Source: Symsagittifera roscoffensis
Taxonomy: Eukaryota > Xenacoelomorpha > Acoela > Convolutidae
Reading direction: 5' to 3'
DNA: 64,000 bases
NCBI RefSeq assembly: GCF_963678635.1
Contig: NC_087062.1
Location: 98,883,705-98,947,704 of the forward strand
This document shows, piece after piece, positions 46,711 through 58,570 of this stretch. Each line of letters begins with the position of its first letter. Position 1 is the stretch's first letter. The position numbers and the translations under genes are program-made. The notes beneath the pieces are model-generated. The model was not told the origin of the DNA and ran no database searches. It saw nothing but the letters and a program-made list of their open reading frames with translations.

Positions 46711-49700
46711 GTTTGTTGCTTTGTGGACAAATGCTAACCGTGTTTTTCCCATGAGTTTGTCAGCTACTTCAATGTTTTGTAAGCCATCCCGTGAAGGAGG
46801 GATCGGAAACGAATAAGTCTGCGGTTTTGATGGTTTTTTCCGCAGTTAACGACAATTTGTACGAGATAGAATGTGATATCATGTTTAAGTTCTCTAAGCC
46901 CTTTACAGCTGCAGTTTAACAGCTGGTCTGAAGCTACTGAGATGATCCATGACTGTAAGAGCTACTAAATAAAGTCATTTTTTGTAGACTTTTTTTGATT
47001 TCCCAATTTTTGCCGGCTCACTTGCCGGTTTTTTTTTAAATTTTTTTTTGTAGATGTATAGCTACTCTCATTTTCAAAAGGCTTAATATAGTTCATGATT
47101 TCCTGGTTTGTGCTCGTCAAAGCTTTCCGTAAGAAAAAAAACGCCAATAAAATGGATAACGTTTTTTCGGAAGCGCGGTTTCTGATATTTTTTTAAAAGC
47201 TAAAAGGGCGTGGAATCAGTTTTAGTTTTACTTCAGTTTGTGTTTTAGGATTGAGGAATTCTATTTGAAATCGATTCAAAATGATGATATCGCGTTTTGT
47301 TTTAATATAACATTTTTGTCAAAAAAAGAAAAATTTTCTGGATTTTTTTGCAATTTTGACTTGCCTGTTTAATTTACAAAGAAATGTGGTGTTTGTCGCA
47401 CGAGATTCAGGAGTGTGGTTCTTGACTGAAACTTTTGTGTTTTTTAAAAAGTGTTTACTCTGCGTGTTTTTCAATATTTTTTGTTTTGATCCAGCTCTTT
47501 TAACGTTGCGTATCAAATTCATCTTGTTTATTTTAATGTAATTGTGTTACTTCTACAGATCCTCAGAGATTTTATAGGTATTCCGCAGTTTCTTCTGTCG
47601 TGAAAATTGTTTGAAACATTTGCCTTTATTTTTTGTATTTCGCTTATTTTTTTTTATTGCAAACCTTATACCCAATTGTTTCTGTAATATGCAGGTTGTT
47701 TAGTTGCAAGATTTTTATCAAATATTTTTGAGCACATTTAGGAACTTTTGGATCTCGATTTTTATACCTAATTTTTTTTGTTTCCATCTATTGGTTATGA
47801 GAAAGAAATGAACGGAGATTGTGTAGCCCGAATCCAACTTTTGTTTTAGGTAATCTATTATATATTACGTTGTGGACTTCACTATCTCGCCACGTTTAAG
47901 CTTTTCTACGTATTCTTTTGCATGGTTAACGAAAGATTTTTTTTCACGTTTAAACTATAAGATTTTTTTAGATTTTCCAGTTATGAATGCCCATATCCTT
48001 TTATTTTAGTGTACGAAATACGACGATTTTTTTTCTGATTTTTTCTAAAATTTTCAGAAAACTCAAATTACACAATAAATTACAAAACTGGTTAGTCCCA
48101 ACATGTAGTTGGCATCTCTCAGAGTACTCTCAAAGGTTGCGAGTCTTGCATTCAAAAATGACTACTCAAATCCTTGTATTTTTTGAGATATTACATGTTT
48201 CTGTTTTTAATTTTTCAGAAAACTTAGATTTCAACAAATTCAAAATAATTGAAATTTCCAACCCCGTAGTTCGGGCCAATCAGAGTTCTCTCAGGGATTG
48301 CCAATCTTGCCTTCAAAAATGACTGCTGAAATCTTTATAGTTTTCCAGATATGACGTTTTTTTGTAATTTTTTCGAAAACTAACGTGGAAATTCTCAACC
48401 ATGTAATGGGACGCTGTCAGGGTACTCTCAGGCGTTTCAAATCTTGCCTCAGAATGCAAATTCTTTTTTTGTGGCAATTGTTAGTAACTTTTGCATTCGT
48501 TTATTTGAAATTTATTGTTTATCATTTTTATGTTAAACAATAGCGGATAGGGCCTTTATCCACAATTGTTCTTATTGGATATGCAGATTGTTTGATTGCA
48601 AGATTTAATGAACAGTTTTTGAGTACATTTAGGAATTACTATTTTTTGACTGAAATGTTTTCTTATCGTTTTCATCTTTTGGTTATCAGAAAGAAATGGA
48701 TGGAGGTAAGCCCAAACCCTTCTTTTGTTTTGAAGGTAATTGACTTCTTTAACAATTTTCAATAATTTTTTTCTGATTTTTGATACTACGATTTCTTCAA
48801 AGTTCATTCATGTTTTTCAATATATTATTATTTTTTTTTAAGCTTTATTGTTTACCGCAAGTGGTGCAAAGCTTAGCTTCGACTCTGTGGTAGAAACTTA
48901 AGACCACTTTTTTCGATTTCACGCACAAAATCTGTGGTTGTCAGTGCTGTCATGAGGACTGTAACATTGCCATTTTTGTATCGTAACTGATTGCTTTTAG
49001 GTAGTTGAACTCGCACCGGTCAGTCGCGAGGAGTTCGAATTGAAGCGTGTAACCGCAGAACTACAAAGCAATAAAGCATCTTCTGGCGGAAGGGGTGCCA
49101 AGTCAACAGTCCCAACTGCAGAATATGATCCGGAAAAACAGCAGCTCAGATGCACAGTTTGTCAGAAAAATTTCCAGTCAACCCAGGCTCTGAATAATCA
49201 CTTGCAGAGCAAAAAACATATTGAGAGTGCTAAACGTTATGAGGTTCAAATTTTGCTGTTTCCTTGAGTTTTCAAATTTTGTATTTCAAAATCCAAATTT
49301 GTCAAATGTACTTCGAGACCTTAATCAGATTATTCCCCCTGTTTTTTTTTCTGAAATTCGGTGACCGAAAGCCTGTTTTAAAATCTTTAAGTGTTCTATA
49401 CTGCAATAAAATCTTTCACTGTGAACAAATGTACTGATTTTTACCACCGTGCATACATGCAAGAACAGTTTTCACTTAATTTTGTATTATAATTTTAGTA
49501 GTGGCGGTAAACCAGAAAAGTACGAGTTGTTATCGAAATATTTCTTGTTTCAGGCAGCTCGTCAAACAAGTAGAAGTGAATCAAGAAAATCGAGCGAGTC
49601 TTTCGACATATCTCGCCAATTGGCGGCAGAAATTAACACATCCTCAGATTGCATTCAGCTAGTATCCAAACCTGAGAAATCTCCCCAGGAGCAGATTGAG

Positions 49701-52700
49701 TCCAAAGAAGAAGCGAATGTTCCGATGGAGGACGACGACGCTGACGAGGATTGGGAGTGGGAGGGTGAAGATGAAGACTGGGAGGGTGAAGATGAAGACT
49801 GGGAGGTAATGGACGATGATGATTCGGAGGAATCGCAAGTGAGGTTGAAGATGATGACCTCGTTTGACCCCAGTGTATGCGTGTTCTGTCTCGACAGAAA
49901 AAAGCATGAAAGTATGGAAGAGTGTCTGAGACACATGGAAGAGAATCATAGTTTCTTCGTGCCGTACCCCAACTTGGTGGCAGATTTGGGCCAGCTACTT
50001 TGTTACCTGCGTAAGCATCAGAAGCATTAATCTTCCTCTTCAAATAATCGCTTTTTACAAAACAAGATTTTCCAAAGGTTTCATGAAAACTAAATGGTTT
50101 TTCTTTTATATAGATGGTGAGTTTTTCGTTTTTTTTTGCGACAAAGAACTGTAACTTGCTCAAGCTCAAATTTGATCTTTCGCAGTTTGAATTCTGATTT
50201 TTTTTATGTTCCATTCAAATTCATTTGCTACAAGGAAGGAAAATTTGGATCTCAGATAACGAAAATGCAAATGGTGTGAATAAAGCGAATGGATTTTTGT
50301 TTGTAAAAAGAACTGTAATTATCAGAATTCTCTGCAGAGTAACAAAATTACCAATTCATTCAATTAGGTTAGTTTTTTCCAATTAGTTTAGTTTATGGAA
50401 AAAGAGTCAGCCATAAAAGATTCTTGAATTATAAAGAGCTTTAACGTGATATTTTTTTCTCCGAAGATTGAAAGTTGAAAAATGCTTTTAAAAAAACGTC
50501 AATCGGTTTTTTGGTTCCTTGACTTCATTGAAAGTTTTCCAACTTTCTGTTGACATGTCTAAATATTGTTTAGTCTTGTTGATGAGAAGCGTAGATACAA
50601 ATAACTTAATTAAGATTGACAGATGCAACTATGCCGGATCGAACAAGAATTAAGTTGGATGAGTTTTTCTGTTATGGAACCTTCAGTCTAATTCGATCAA
50701 CTTGGTCGTAAATGTTATAAAAGAAGTTATTTCAAAAATGTTCTCTTAAAAATGTTTTTTTTTGTCAGATTACAAAGTGGAGGTGCTACTTCAGTGTGTG
50801 TTATGTTCGCGGAGAAGCCGAAGGTTCGGGGAGGGAGGGGCTGTAAGGAGACATATGAGTGACAAGGGCCACACCCGCATGGCACATGACAGTCCGGAAC
50901 ACTTCCTCGAATACGTCACTTTCTACAAGTAAGCGTCGGTGGCCTCTCGTATATTGTAGATGTCTTGTAGTTTAATCTCATTACATTTCTGTTTTGGTGA
51001 TTAGCTCACAATTTTACGTATTTCGTATTTGAAATCAGAACTGCAACAAAATGAGAACAACAAATCTTTTTATAAAAAACCAATTTTGGTTTCGGCTCAA
51101 CATACATCTATCCTAATATTGTCGGATTGGTTGCCGCTTGATAAATGGTTTTAAAATGCGTCCGCTCTATAAATTGAGGCATGTTAGTTGGTAAGTTTCT
51201 TTATTTTCAAACTGGTACTGCGTCACTTAGCAATTATGTAGATTCATCATTGGCGTGCATCACTTGAGAAATTTTGCCGACTCAAAGTTTTACTGATTCA
51301 GTTTTTCCCAGTAGCGTTATCGGTCATATTTTTGCTTGTGTATGCGAAGTGCATTTTGGCCTCTGTGTAACTTTTAGATTTCACAGCGACATAAAAAATT
51401 TACTTATTGATTCATTTTTTCAATGGGGTTAATTTTTATCAGACAAGTGTCACTAATAGATTGTTCTAGAAGTTTGAAAGTTTTTTTCTCTTTATTTGTG
51501 TGCACTGAGGGGCGGATTTGGGGGGGGGGGGCGGAGGCCCCCCCTTGGGATTCGACCCCCTACCGACCCAAAGGGTCCCCCCTTTAGTAGTTATGAAGAA
51601 ATCCCTTTTTGGCCGACCGACCCTAAAATTTTTTCTAAAGGCGCCTTTGGCGCCAATATTTACCAATTTTGAGGGGCGAACGCGCGCCGAAAAACGCGAT
51701 TTTTTGGTCTAAGTTTTTCAAAAAGTGCCTAAAAATGTCTTTTGACTGTTTTTTTGAAAATTTTGCCTGCGGCTTATAAAATTTGGGCAAAACAGGGACT
51801 AAACTGAGCCAGCCTAGGGAGAGCTCGAAAAATCAATTTGGTCGACCTAAAAAAAGGTCGGAAAAATTTTCGAAAATTTTTTGAAAAATACGAAGGTAAT
51901 CGTATTGAACTTCAGTTGGCGTGTTCAACTCGCGTGCTTTCGGGTCCGAAAGCATATCGATGGGACAGTTTTTGCCAAACAAAAAACTGATTTTGAACAG
52001 AAACGAGTCACTGTTACTTCCGATGCTTTGAATCGCGCGCATTGCAATTTTTTAAGTTTTTATTGTGATAAGTTTTTTTTTAGTTTTTAAAGATTTTGGA
52101 TTGAAGTCACTTGGTTACTACAAATAAAAGCTCTTTTCTACTCCCCTCTCCACCTTGGAGTTTCAATTTTGAAAAACTACTTTTACATTTTCAGAAATGC
52201 AATGCAACTTGCCAAAGTGAACATACTATACATCGTAACATCACGCATTTAACCGTAATAACACGTTAGCTTCTCTAAAATCGGAAAATTTGAAAGGTAG
52301 GGGGAACGTGGAAAAGAGCCCAAAGAAAGTTGTTAGACAATGTTGTTTTGGCTCTTTTCCCTCACTCCTCCTTACATTTAAATTCAATTTCGAAAAACCA
52401 TTTTAACGTTAACGTTGTCTTAATGCATGGAAATTTGGCTTGGTGAACAAACTAGCTATTGTGAAAAGATTTGTTCTCCATAGTTTACATCGTAGCATAA
52501 AACATTTAGCCAAAATAACTTGGGGGAAATTGGAAAATTGGAAATTTTATTTCTGTGGAGAAAGTAGAATAGAGCGAATGTTTTATTGTGCAATTAGACG
52601 ATAGGGAAGATAAAAGTCAAAATATGACACTTTTGCTCGTTTATTTTTACATATTGAGTTTTCTTTTTTTTTCTGCCTTTTCTTAATGAAGGAATTGTTA

Positions 52701-55700
52701 TTAAATGAGTGAATCTGAATTGAAGGCTCTTTTCCAGTTCCCTCTTGATTTTTTCTGAAATTCAATAAAAATAAGTCTACTTAAAATGAATTTTCGTCAT
52801 AAACTGCATTAAAACGTGTCACCATGAACAGGTGAACAAATTCTAACATTTATAACATGCAAAACACCGTGTGAACAATTTTTGAACAGTTTTATTTTGT
52901 AATTTTCGTCATAAACTGCATTAAAACGTGTCAGCATGAACAGGTGAGCAAATTCAAACATTTATAACATGCAAAGCACCGTGTGAACAATTTTTGAACA
53001 GTTTTTTTTTGTAATTTTATGAGGAGATGGGAAACTGGAAATAAGCCGAATTGAATGTTATTGCGCAGGGTAAAGACATTAATTTAGTGTGCTTTTTAAC
53101 AATTCGTCGAAATTGTTCACCTTTTTGTAAAAATTTACGGATCTACTTAACAATCGCCTCCTTAAAGTGTCTACTAAAGAATTGTCAACCGTATAAATAA
53201 AAGCAGTAAAATAGCACTAGAGTGTTCTATTTATAATTAGAACTTTGCTGTATTCTGATAGGTCAAAAATTCGACTAACTTGATCAACTTAACAATTACC
53301 CCCCTTCTTGATGGGGTAATTGTTAAGTAGATCTTAATTTAATAAGCGTCCTTCTTGCAGGCGTTTCGGAGAATAATTTTATTCTTTGAATATTCTGATC
53401 ACTCAATGGGTTATTAAGATTTATTATTATCAAATTTTTTAAAAGTCGATGAACGTAGTTCAGACTCCTATATAGGTCGTGATGATTTTTTCAGAAATTT
53501 GTTTGGGCTCAAATTTACTTTTTTTTGCGGTTTGTCTTTTGATTTCTTTTTAAGTTCAATTCATTTTCTTGGTTATAAGGCTAACGACACTATCAAACAG
53601 CAAAATTGTAAAGGTCACAACAAATGTGACCTACTTCTAATTTCGAAAGTAGATTTTGAGATTTATCACCGGAAGGAAAAGCTTACCTTTTATTTAAGTT
53701 TTTTGAAACTCGAAGTTGGTGTTTCTTAAAAACAAATTTTGATGTTTTTGTTGGTGTTTTTTGCGTCCTTGCATTTCATTGACTCTTTTTAAACTGTCAA
53801 TTGGCTATGTTTTCTTTTTCCATTACTGAATTACTTAAAGGAGCTTGCAAGCATATTGTTACATGGCCAGTTTCACTTTTTACAACCAGAGTCGCTCATT
53901 GAGGTGAACATTTGTCTGAAGTGGAGACCGACCGTTTACCGGAAAAGTTATAACATGGACCTTTTACCAGACTCGATAAACAAATTTGATTGACAGATGT
54001 ATTGATGCCGTTTAATCTGGTTAAAAACAATTTTTTCACGATTTCTCAGCGAAATTTTGTTTGTTCTAACCGCTTCCTTTTCGAATGTTTAACTAATTTA
54101 AATTTATCTTTATTGAATTATTGGGTGACGTCCCTCATGCTGGAGGGACCGAATGCTTGAAATTTATTTTGGCTTGTTTTCAGCCAATCAGAATTGAGTA
54201 TTCCAAATTCTCAGGGAAATCGCAAAAATCTCAAGCTAATCCAGGCCATTAGTGTAAATATTGACCGATTAGATAATAAGCAGATGAATTTTCAAATATG
54301 GCCGGATCGAAGGCAGATTGGAGCAAATTTAATATTTCAAGGATACCAATTTACGAAAAATGGAAAAACAAAAAATATATATATATCTGCACGAATTGTA
54401 CAGCTTGATACATTTTCTGTTAATATTGACTTAGATTTTGTGAGAGGCATTTAGCCAATATGAACGCTTAGCGATTTTGATTGGTTGAAATTTTTCCAGC
54501 ATTCGGTCCCTCCAGCATGAGAATCCTCCCCGAGTTATTGCATTGTGGTCTGGTGAAAGACCTAGCCCGTTCGAAGTTTATTCGCTAATCGCCCAGCATA
54601 TGATCCAGCTGTATCTGCTTATCAAAACACATGCCTTGCTGCATGATATCTAATAATATAACTAGCTTGAAACATTTACAAGAAAGGTACCATGGCTCAT
54701 TTTTTATATCAGTTCACTCTTGCATAAATAATATAAATTAGTGCTGAACAAAAGTGCTCAAATTTAGCATCTGTGTACTGCTCTAATTCTGTTTGACACT
54801 TTTAAAACGTGTGTTTTATCTCATTCATTAGTGGTTGCTGTTCGGAAGCGAAATAGGCGGTATGAAGCAGTTGTGTGCGAAGAGATTAGTCTCTAGCTCT
54901 AGAGGTTGGAATTTGGAAGCCTGCAGGAGGTAATTTCCTTTTTTGCAAAGCTTTTTCTATTAAGTTGGTGTTTAATAGTCATGAACGTTGTCAATAGTTT
55001 TCTATATGTCTTGTTGATTTTTTTAAGAAATATGTAAACGTTTATGCATGTCTCAGGTCTTCCCCACTATATTTCGAGAAAAAAAAATAGAAATTGTATA
55101 CGCTCAAACTTGATTTTATCTTTTTTCAAGTTCCGTTGATTTTTTTTATTAATAGGAAGACAATCTCCACTATCGAATAGCAAAAGTTTAAAGTTCTTGA
55201 AAAGCATGATAGACTTTATTTTCGAAATTGGATTTTAATTCAAAGATTTCCCAGCTGATTGAAAATTCTAAAATTCTACCCAATGATCCAGTTTTCTCAA
55301 ATTGGGTTAATTTTATCAGTGTCAATCATAAATTTTTCTTGAAATTCAAAGAGCTTTAAGGTCATATAGTTTTTGTTTGAAATTCAACATTTGAAGTTTT
55401 TCGAAACAACAAGTCAGACTTCGAAACAAGTCAGACTTTTTTGTCTTATTATTATTTTTTTGCTATTTTTTAGTTACTGATGATGACATAATGTCGAAAA
55501 CGTTTTACCATTGGTGTTTTTTCCCTGAGATCAAGACTTTTTCTATTTCCTTGCGTTTATGACTCGACTCCTTTTCAACTGTCTGTTGATTATGTTTTTG
55601 CATTTCTACGCTCCTTTATGTACTTGATTTGACTATTTGCCTAAGTTGTTTGAATACACTTATTTAGATTGTGTGGTTTCTTGTTTTCTTTGTTTTCAGG

Positions 55701-57308
55701 AAAAAGTTTGATAATTTGAGCCGCTACATGTTTTTTTCGGTGTAGTTATTTATTTTTTTTCCATCCAATTGAATTAATTTCAATTTCGTTCTTAACAGGA
55801 AGGCAAATAACATTTTCCAATTTTTTAAAAATATTATTATATGTTGGATTATTGCTCAACTTGAAACAAATTTATTATTTTTTTAGCTTAACTTTTTAGT
55901 GTATGTTTGCTTTGGTATTTTGACTGATTTAAATATGAACCTGAAATGAATTGTTTTTATTTTTAATTTTTAGTGAGCCAGAAGATGTGGAGGGAGAGGA
56001 GGGGGTGATGGGAGATGACCCTCTGGGGACTAAGTTGGAGCAACTGCTGGCCAGTGCTTTGGAGGACGACTTCAGTCTCGTGTTGCCATCCGGCGCAGTC
56101 ATCGGACACCGTGCACTGTTGAGGTCAGCAATCAAGAGCTAGATAAACATCATTACAAATTAAAAGATTGTCTCTCAGTTATGGAAAAATGGCATAATTG
56201 AATCATAGATATCAGCAAAAGGGATCGTTTTCTAAGTTACAACTTAATTTGGACGGTTGACTAGGTTGTTGAATTCACATAACCTGAATGTGACTGAAAC
56301 TGAAAAAAGAATAGTTGATTACACAGAATTTTGTCAATAAATAAAGGTCTACTGATTGTATTGTTTTATTAGTCCAAATTTTTTTCAATTTTCCCACCGC
56401 CTTGCAAGATAGCTCAATTAATTTGTAGTTTGCTGAGGTCAGTTGACATTTTGGAAAACTTCTGTTTTTTGACTACTTCGACGCACTGAACACATTTTAT
56501 GAATAACTTCATTACGATGGTTTTTTTTCGAAGTATTGATTGAAGAAAACTGCTTGAAAACTTTTTTAAAATGATTAAATTGGATTTGCTCAAAAAATGA
56601 AGAGTTACTGGAAAAGGAGCGGCGAAACGTGCTCAGAATCTTTTTTGTGTTGGGTAGGTACTACAAACAGAAGCCAAGGGCTCCAACGGAGAGAGTTGAT
56701 TCGAGAAAAGGAATTGAAGACAGTAGCAGGAGGTACATTGGCTTCAGGTCCAACCCACAGGCGCTCCATAATTCCATGGGTGAGTTTGCTGGCAATGAAA
56801 CCCCGAGGGTGTGCAAACGGGGGGGGGGGAAGCTAAATAATTATGTTTTTAGAAATTTGGAAGTTTCTACGATAAGCAAGCCAACTGAAAGATCAACTTG
56901 TGAACATGAAAGTAAATGGCAAATTTAAGCAGCTAATCAACATGAAAAGGCTGAATTCTGATTGGCTAAAAAAGAATTCCTCGTACAAACTTAAAGATTG
57001 TTTCCCTAAATTGATTTTATACTGGCGCGTGTACCAATAATTTGGGCTGAAATTATTCGAGGCATGTTTAATAGACATGGATGCAGATTTGGTTACGCCT
57101 TTGATTTTTTGTAATGTGCCACCAGTAGTTCCGAAACTTTCAGCGTCGGTTATGTTGCGTTTCAGTTCTGTCCAAAAATGTGCCCTCGATTCGAGAACTG
57201 AAGGTGTTGCAGAGGTTCAAGAACAGACAAAGGGAAAGACTGCAGACGAAACAGAACGACATGAAGACCCATAGTCGAGACCAGAACTTCTGGAGTATGC
57301 GCTACTAG
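46609..57308 (+). CDS. ZNF622: REI1/ZNF622-type 60S maturation zinc-finger protein (7 exons)
   Basis: Seven exons join in phase to a protein of 458 residues; the human protein has 477. It has four zinc fingers as in REI1/ZNF622: C5-x2-C8-x12-H21-x5-H27 in exon 1 and CTVC...HLQSKKH in exon 2. The others are CVFC...HMEENH in exon 3 and CVLC...HMSDKGH in exon 4. An acidic Asp/Glu/Trp stretch precedes finger 3. The diagnostic LVLPSGAVIGHRALLRYYKQ spans exons 5-6, and a basic C-terminus is in exon 7. The family works in the cytoplasm on late pre-60S ribosomal particles, helping release Arx1-type export factors. All splice sites are GT-AG and phases agree (0,0,1,2,2,1). The C-terminal region is more diverged than the fingers. 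A TTTTTTCAG acceptor just before the ATG implies an upstream noncoding exon. Confidence 0.88.
46711..49000 (+). other. ZNF622-like intron 1
   Basis: AT-rich 2.3-kb intron. It holds a diverged direct repeat (about 47660-47870 and 48540-48740) and three degenerate ~170-bp tandem units (about 48030-48460). The short open frames look random. Confidence 0.7.
48031..48460 (+). repeat. Degenerate tandem repeat in intron 1
   Basis: Three diverged units share TTTTTCAGAAAACT-like starts, then GTAGTT or GTAATG, TCTCAG, and TCTTGC-TTCAAAAATGACT before the next unit. The first two units are the most similar. Confidence 0.5.
49001..49243 (+). CDS. ZNF622: ZNF622-like exon 2
   Basis: 81 codons with VELAPVSREEFELK and finger 2 (CTVCQKNFQSTQALNNHLQSKKH). 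Acceptor TTGCTTTTAG ends at 49000 and donor GTTCAA starts at 49244, both phase 0. Confidence 0.88.
49244..49553 (+). other. ZNF622-like intron 2
   Basis: A 310-bp AT-rich intron ending CTTGTTTCAG. An alternative acceptor TTTTAG lies at about 49498 and would add an in-frame extension, so alternative splicing is possible. Confidence 0.7.
49554..50010 (+). CDS. ZNF622: ZNF622-like exon 3
   Basis: Carries a Ser-rich start, the acidic tract built from an imperfect repeat of GGTGAAGATGAAGACTGG, and finger 3 (CVFCLDRKKHESMEECLRH). It ends at the GTAAGC donor after 50010, phase 1. Confidence 0.87.
50011..50768 (+). other. ZNF622-like intron 3
   Basis: A 758-bp AT-rich intron. About 50370-50560 resembles the dispersed intronic repeat described for introns 4 and NTPCR intron 1. 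It ends TTTTTGTCAG. Confidence 0.7.
50769..50928 (+). CDS. ZNF622: ZNF622-like exon 4
   Basis: Encodes finger 4 (CVLCSRRSRRFGEGGAVRRH) and HDSPEHFLEYVTFYK, which corresponds to the EFADFYDF segment of the human protein. Donor GTAAGC follows 50928, phase 2. Confidence 0.87.
51505..51680. mobile_element. Possible hAT-MITE end with G/C runs
   Basis: Starts GAGGGGCGGATTTGGGG and runs into long G and C tracts, then GGCGCC-TTT-GGCGCC near 51641-51655. A similar opposite end (TTAGATCCGCCCCTGG) lies at 57900-57915. GGGGCGGAT/ATCCGCCCC ends are typical of non-autonomous hAT-like elements. No complete element can be closed. Confidence 0.35.
52127..52320. mobile_element. MITE subfamily B, diverged copy
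   Basis: Left end GCTCTTTTCTACTCCCC, right end GTGGAAAAGAGCCC, interior matching 2174-2395 (CATCACGCATTTA, CCGTAATA, TTTGAAAGGT). The G run of the other copies is reduced to GTAGGGGGAA. Confidence 0.55.
52350..52575. mobile_element. MITE subfamily B, second diverged copy
   Basis: Begins GGCTCTTTTCCCTCACTCC and shares ATTTAAATTCAATTTCGAAAA and AACGTTGTC words with 2174-2395. The right end is eroded (GTAGAATAGAGCGAA). A further left end GGCTCTTTTCCAGTTCCC lies at 52726. Confidence 0.5.
52789..53015 (+). repeat. 112-bp tandem duplication
   Basis: Two units starting AATTTTCGTCATAAACTGC at 52789 and 52901, with a handful of differences (for example ACCATG against AGCATG). Each unit includes CACCGTGTGAACAATTTTTG. 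Confidence 0.85.
53288..53327. repeat. Hairpin CTTAACAATTACCCC
   Basis: A 15-base perfect inverted repeat (CTTAACAATTACCCC and its complement GGGGTAATTGTTAAG) with a loop of about 10 bases. Likely the collapsed ends of a small foldback element. Confidence 0.6.
54134..54521. mobile_element. Foldback MITE with CTCATGCTGGAGGGACC ends
   Basis: A 388-bp element whose ends are near-perfect ~33-bp inverted repeats: left CTCATGCTGGAGGGACCGAA, right its complement ending GGTCCCTCCAGCATGAG. The second half of the arms also pairs (CAATCAGAA near the left, TTTTGATTGG near the right). The interior holds an 86-codon open frame without recognisable motifs, probably chance. Confidence 0.7.
55974..56123 (+). 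CDS. ZNF622: ZNF622-like exon 5
   Basis: Starts EPEDVEGEEG and carries most of the family signature LVLPSGAVIGHRALLR. Acceptor ATTTTTAG ends at 55973; donor GTCAGC follows 56123, phase 2. Confidence 0.87.
56124..56657 (+). other. ZNF622-like intron 5
   Basis: A 534-bp AT-rich intron with no recognised element. It ends TGTGTTGGGTAG, a weak pyrimidine tract but in the right phase. Confidence 0.65.
56658..56779 (+). CDS. ZNF622: ZNF622-like exon 6
   Basis: Completes RYYKQ, the end of the family signature, and continues with a basic stretch RVDSRKGIEDSSRRYIGFR. Donor GTGAGT follows 56779, phase 1. The frame remains open past it, so the donor choice rests on phase and consensus. Confidence 0.78.
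56780..57165 (+). other. ZNF622-like intron 6
   Basis: A 386-bp intron with a G run at its start (56820) and a piece (57024-57060) resembling the dispersed repeat at 61217-61255. It ends GCGTTTCAG. Confidence 0.6.
57166..57308 (+). CDS. ZNF622: ZNF622-like exon 7 (C-terminus)
   Basis: Encodes a basic C-terminal tail, RFKNRQRERLQTKQNDMKTH, ending FWSMRY and TAG. It corresponds to the basic, Lys/Arg-rich C-terminus of REI1 proteins. The last residues differ from the vertebrate ending. Confidence 0.75.
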
Positions 57309-58570
57309 ACAGCAGAAGGCAGAGACAGACAGCTGCTCTAACACTGAGATAAACTCATTGAATTTTTATTTGGATCTAGTCAACAATCCAGTCCTAAACC
57401 CCCCCCCCCCCCCCATCCCCCCTCTCTCACACACGCGAACTCAGCGAATATCCAGTCATAAATGGAATGAATCAAATGTTTAAGCGTATTGAGCATATTT
57501 GAAAGTAGTGATAATATGTCCCCGTTGCCATTGGAAAGAATTGGTTGGCTAGATCCTCTTATGTTGTATGAATGGCTCTACTCGAATACAGACCAAAGTA
57601 TAATTGACTCTTCAGATTTTCTTAGGATTTTGGTTTAGTCTTCAACATGATAATACAATTTTTTTCATATGTGTTTTTAAGGCTAGTATCCTAAAATTTA
57701 CGCACGATTTGCTCGTACAGCTGTTTTTAGTATCTTAAAATTTAAGCACGATTTGCTCGTACAGCTGTTTTATTAAATATGACTACACGAAGTTGATAAG
57801 GCATGATCAGTTCTAAATCAGGACGAAGCGTGCTCTGTCAGTGACATAGCAGTGCTAGCAACTTAATAGTGAAAATATCCCCCCCCCCCGAGAAATTTTT
57901 AGATCCGCCCCTGGTTTTGAAAATATAATTTTCGAAGCAGTCATTGTTTTAAATTGTGCTTAAAGTTTTGTCAAAAACAGAAAAAATATTTATTTTCTTG
58001 CAAATATCAGTGCCAGGCATTCATTTTCTTCAGTGTCACACCGTGGCCACCCTGCTATTGTGCTTTAAACTGATTGTTAACCGAGTAGGGCAGTAAAGAC
58101 ACGAGAATTTTTTTATCTCGTTAGTTCGACTGAGGGTTTCTCACTGATTTTCATTACCCTTGCAATAAGCAAATGTGTTGCAACCGGGTACTAGACTATT
58201 TCGCGTAAATAACTTTGTTCGCAAGATTTAACAGGTGAAAATGTTACTCCTATTTTGCATTATTAAATAAATCTAATTAAATGGGATTTGTGAAGAGGTA
58301 ACACACATGCTTGAGACGGCAAAGGCTTGTGGTTAGTCAATATTTTTTTAAAACTAGAAAGTTTCAGTATTTTTGGACTATTGTCTGTCTGTTCAAGAAT
58401 TGATGAACGTTTGTAAGACTTTTATATTAGTCGCAATTTTTTTTCGTGGTTTGTTTTCCAAGGAAAAGGCTGAAGGTTTGTTCAAGCTCCACTTTACATT
58501 TTTTTTTGTTTCGCGGTTCGATTTTTCATTTCTTTTTAAATTCAGATCTCGAAAAACGTGATTGACGTCG
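57309..58570. other. Intergenic DNA between ZNF622-like and NTPCR genes
   Basis: Holds a C run (about 57398-57423), a ~45-bp tandem duplication (57688-57772), another C run with a hAT-MITE-like end TTAGATCCGCCCCTGG (57880-57915), and otherwise AT-rich DNA. No gene is supported. Confidence 0.5.
57688..57772 (+). repeat. Tandem duplication of ~45 bp
   Basis: Two units share TAGTATC, TAAAATTTA and GCACGATTTGCTCGTACAGC, followed by TGTTTT. Differences are limited to a few bases. Confidence 0.8.

Larger units (their letters stand above)
50929..55973 (+). other. ZNF622-like intron 4 (5 kb, repeat-filled)
   Basis: Contains a G/C-run fragment (51510-51660), GGCTCTTTTCC-family elements (52127-52320 and about 52350-52570) and a 112-bp tandem duplication (52789-53015). 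It also has a short hairpin (53288-53327), the foldback at 54134-54521 and two copies of a dispersed repeat (about 53500-53850 and 55130-55640). No other coding exon is supported. Confidence 0.65.

Noticed and set aside
51518-51712. Open frame with Gly-rich and Pro-rich readings on the two strands
   Set aside because: It is produced by long G and C runs in a probable MITE end and has no other coding support.
54194-54454. 86-codon ORF inside the foldback element as a gene
   Set aside because: It lies between inverted ends in a non-autonomous-sized element and shows no motif or codon bias.
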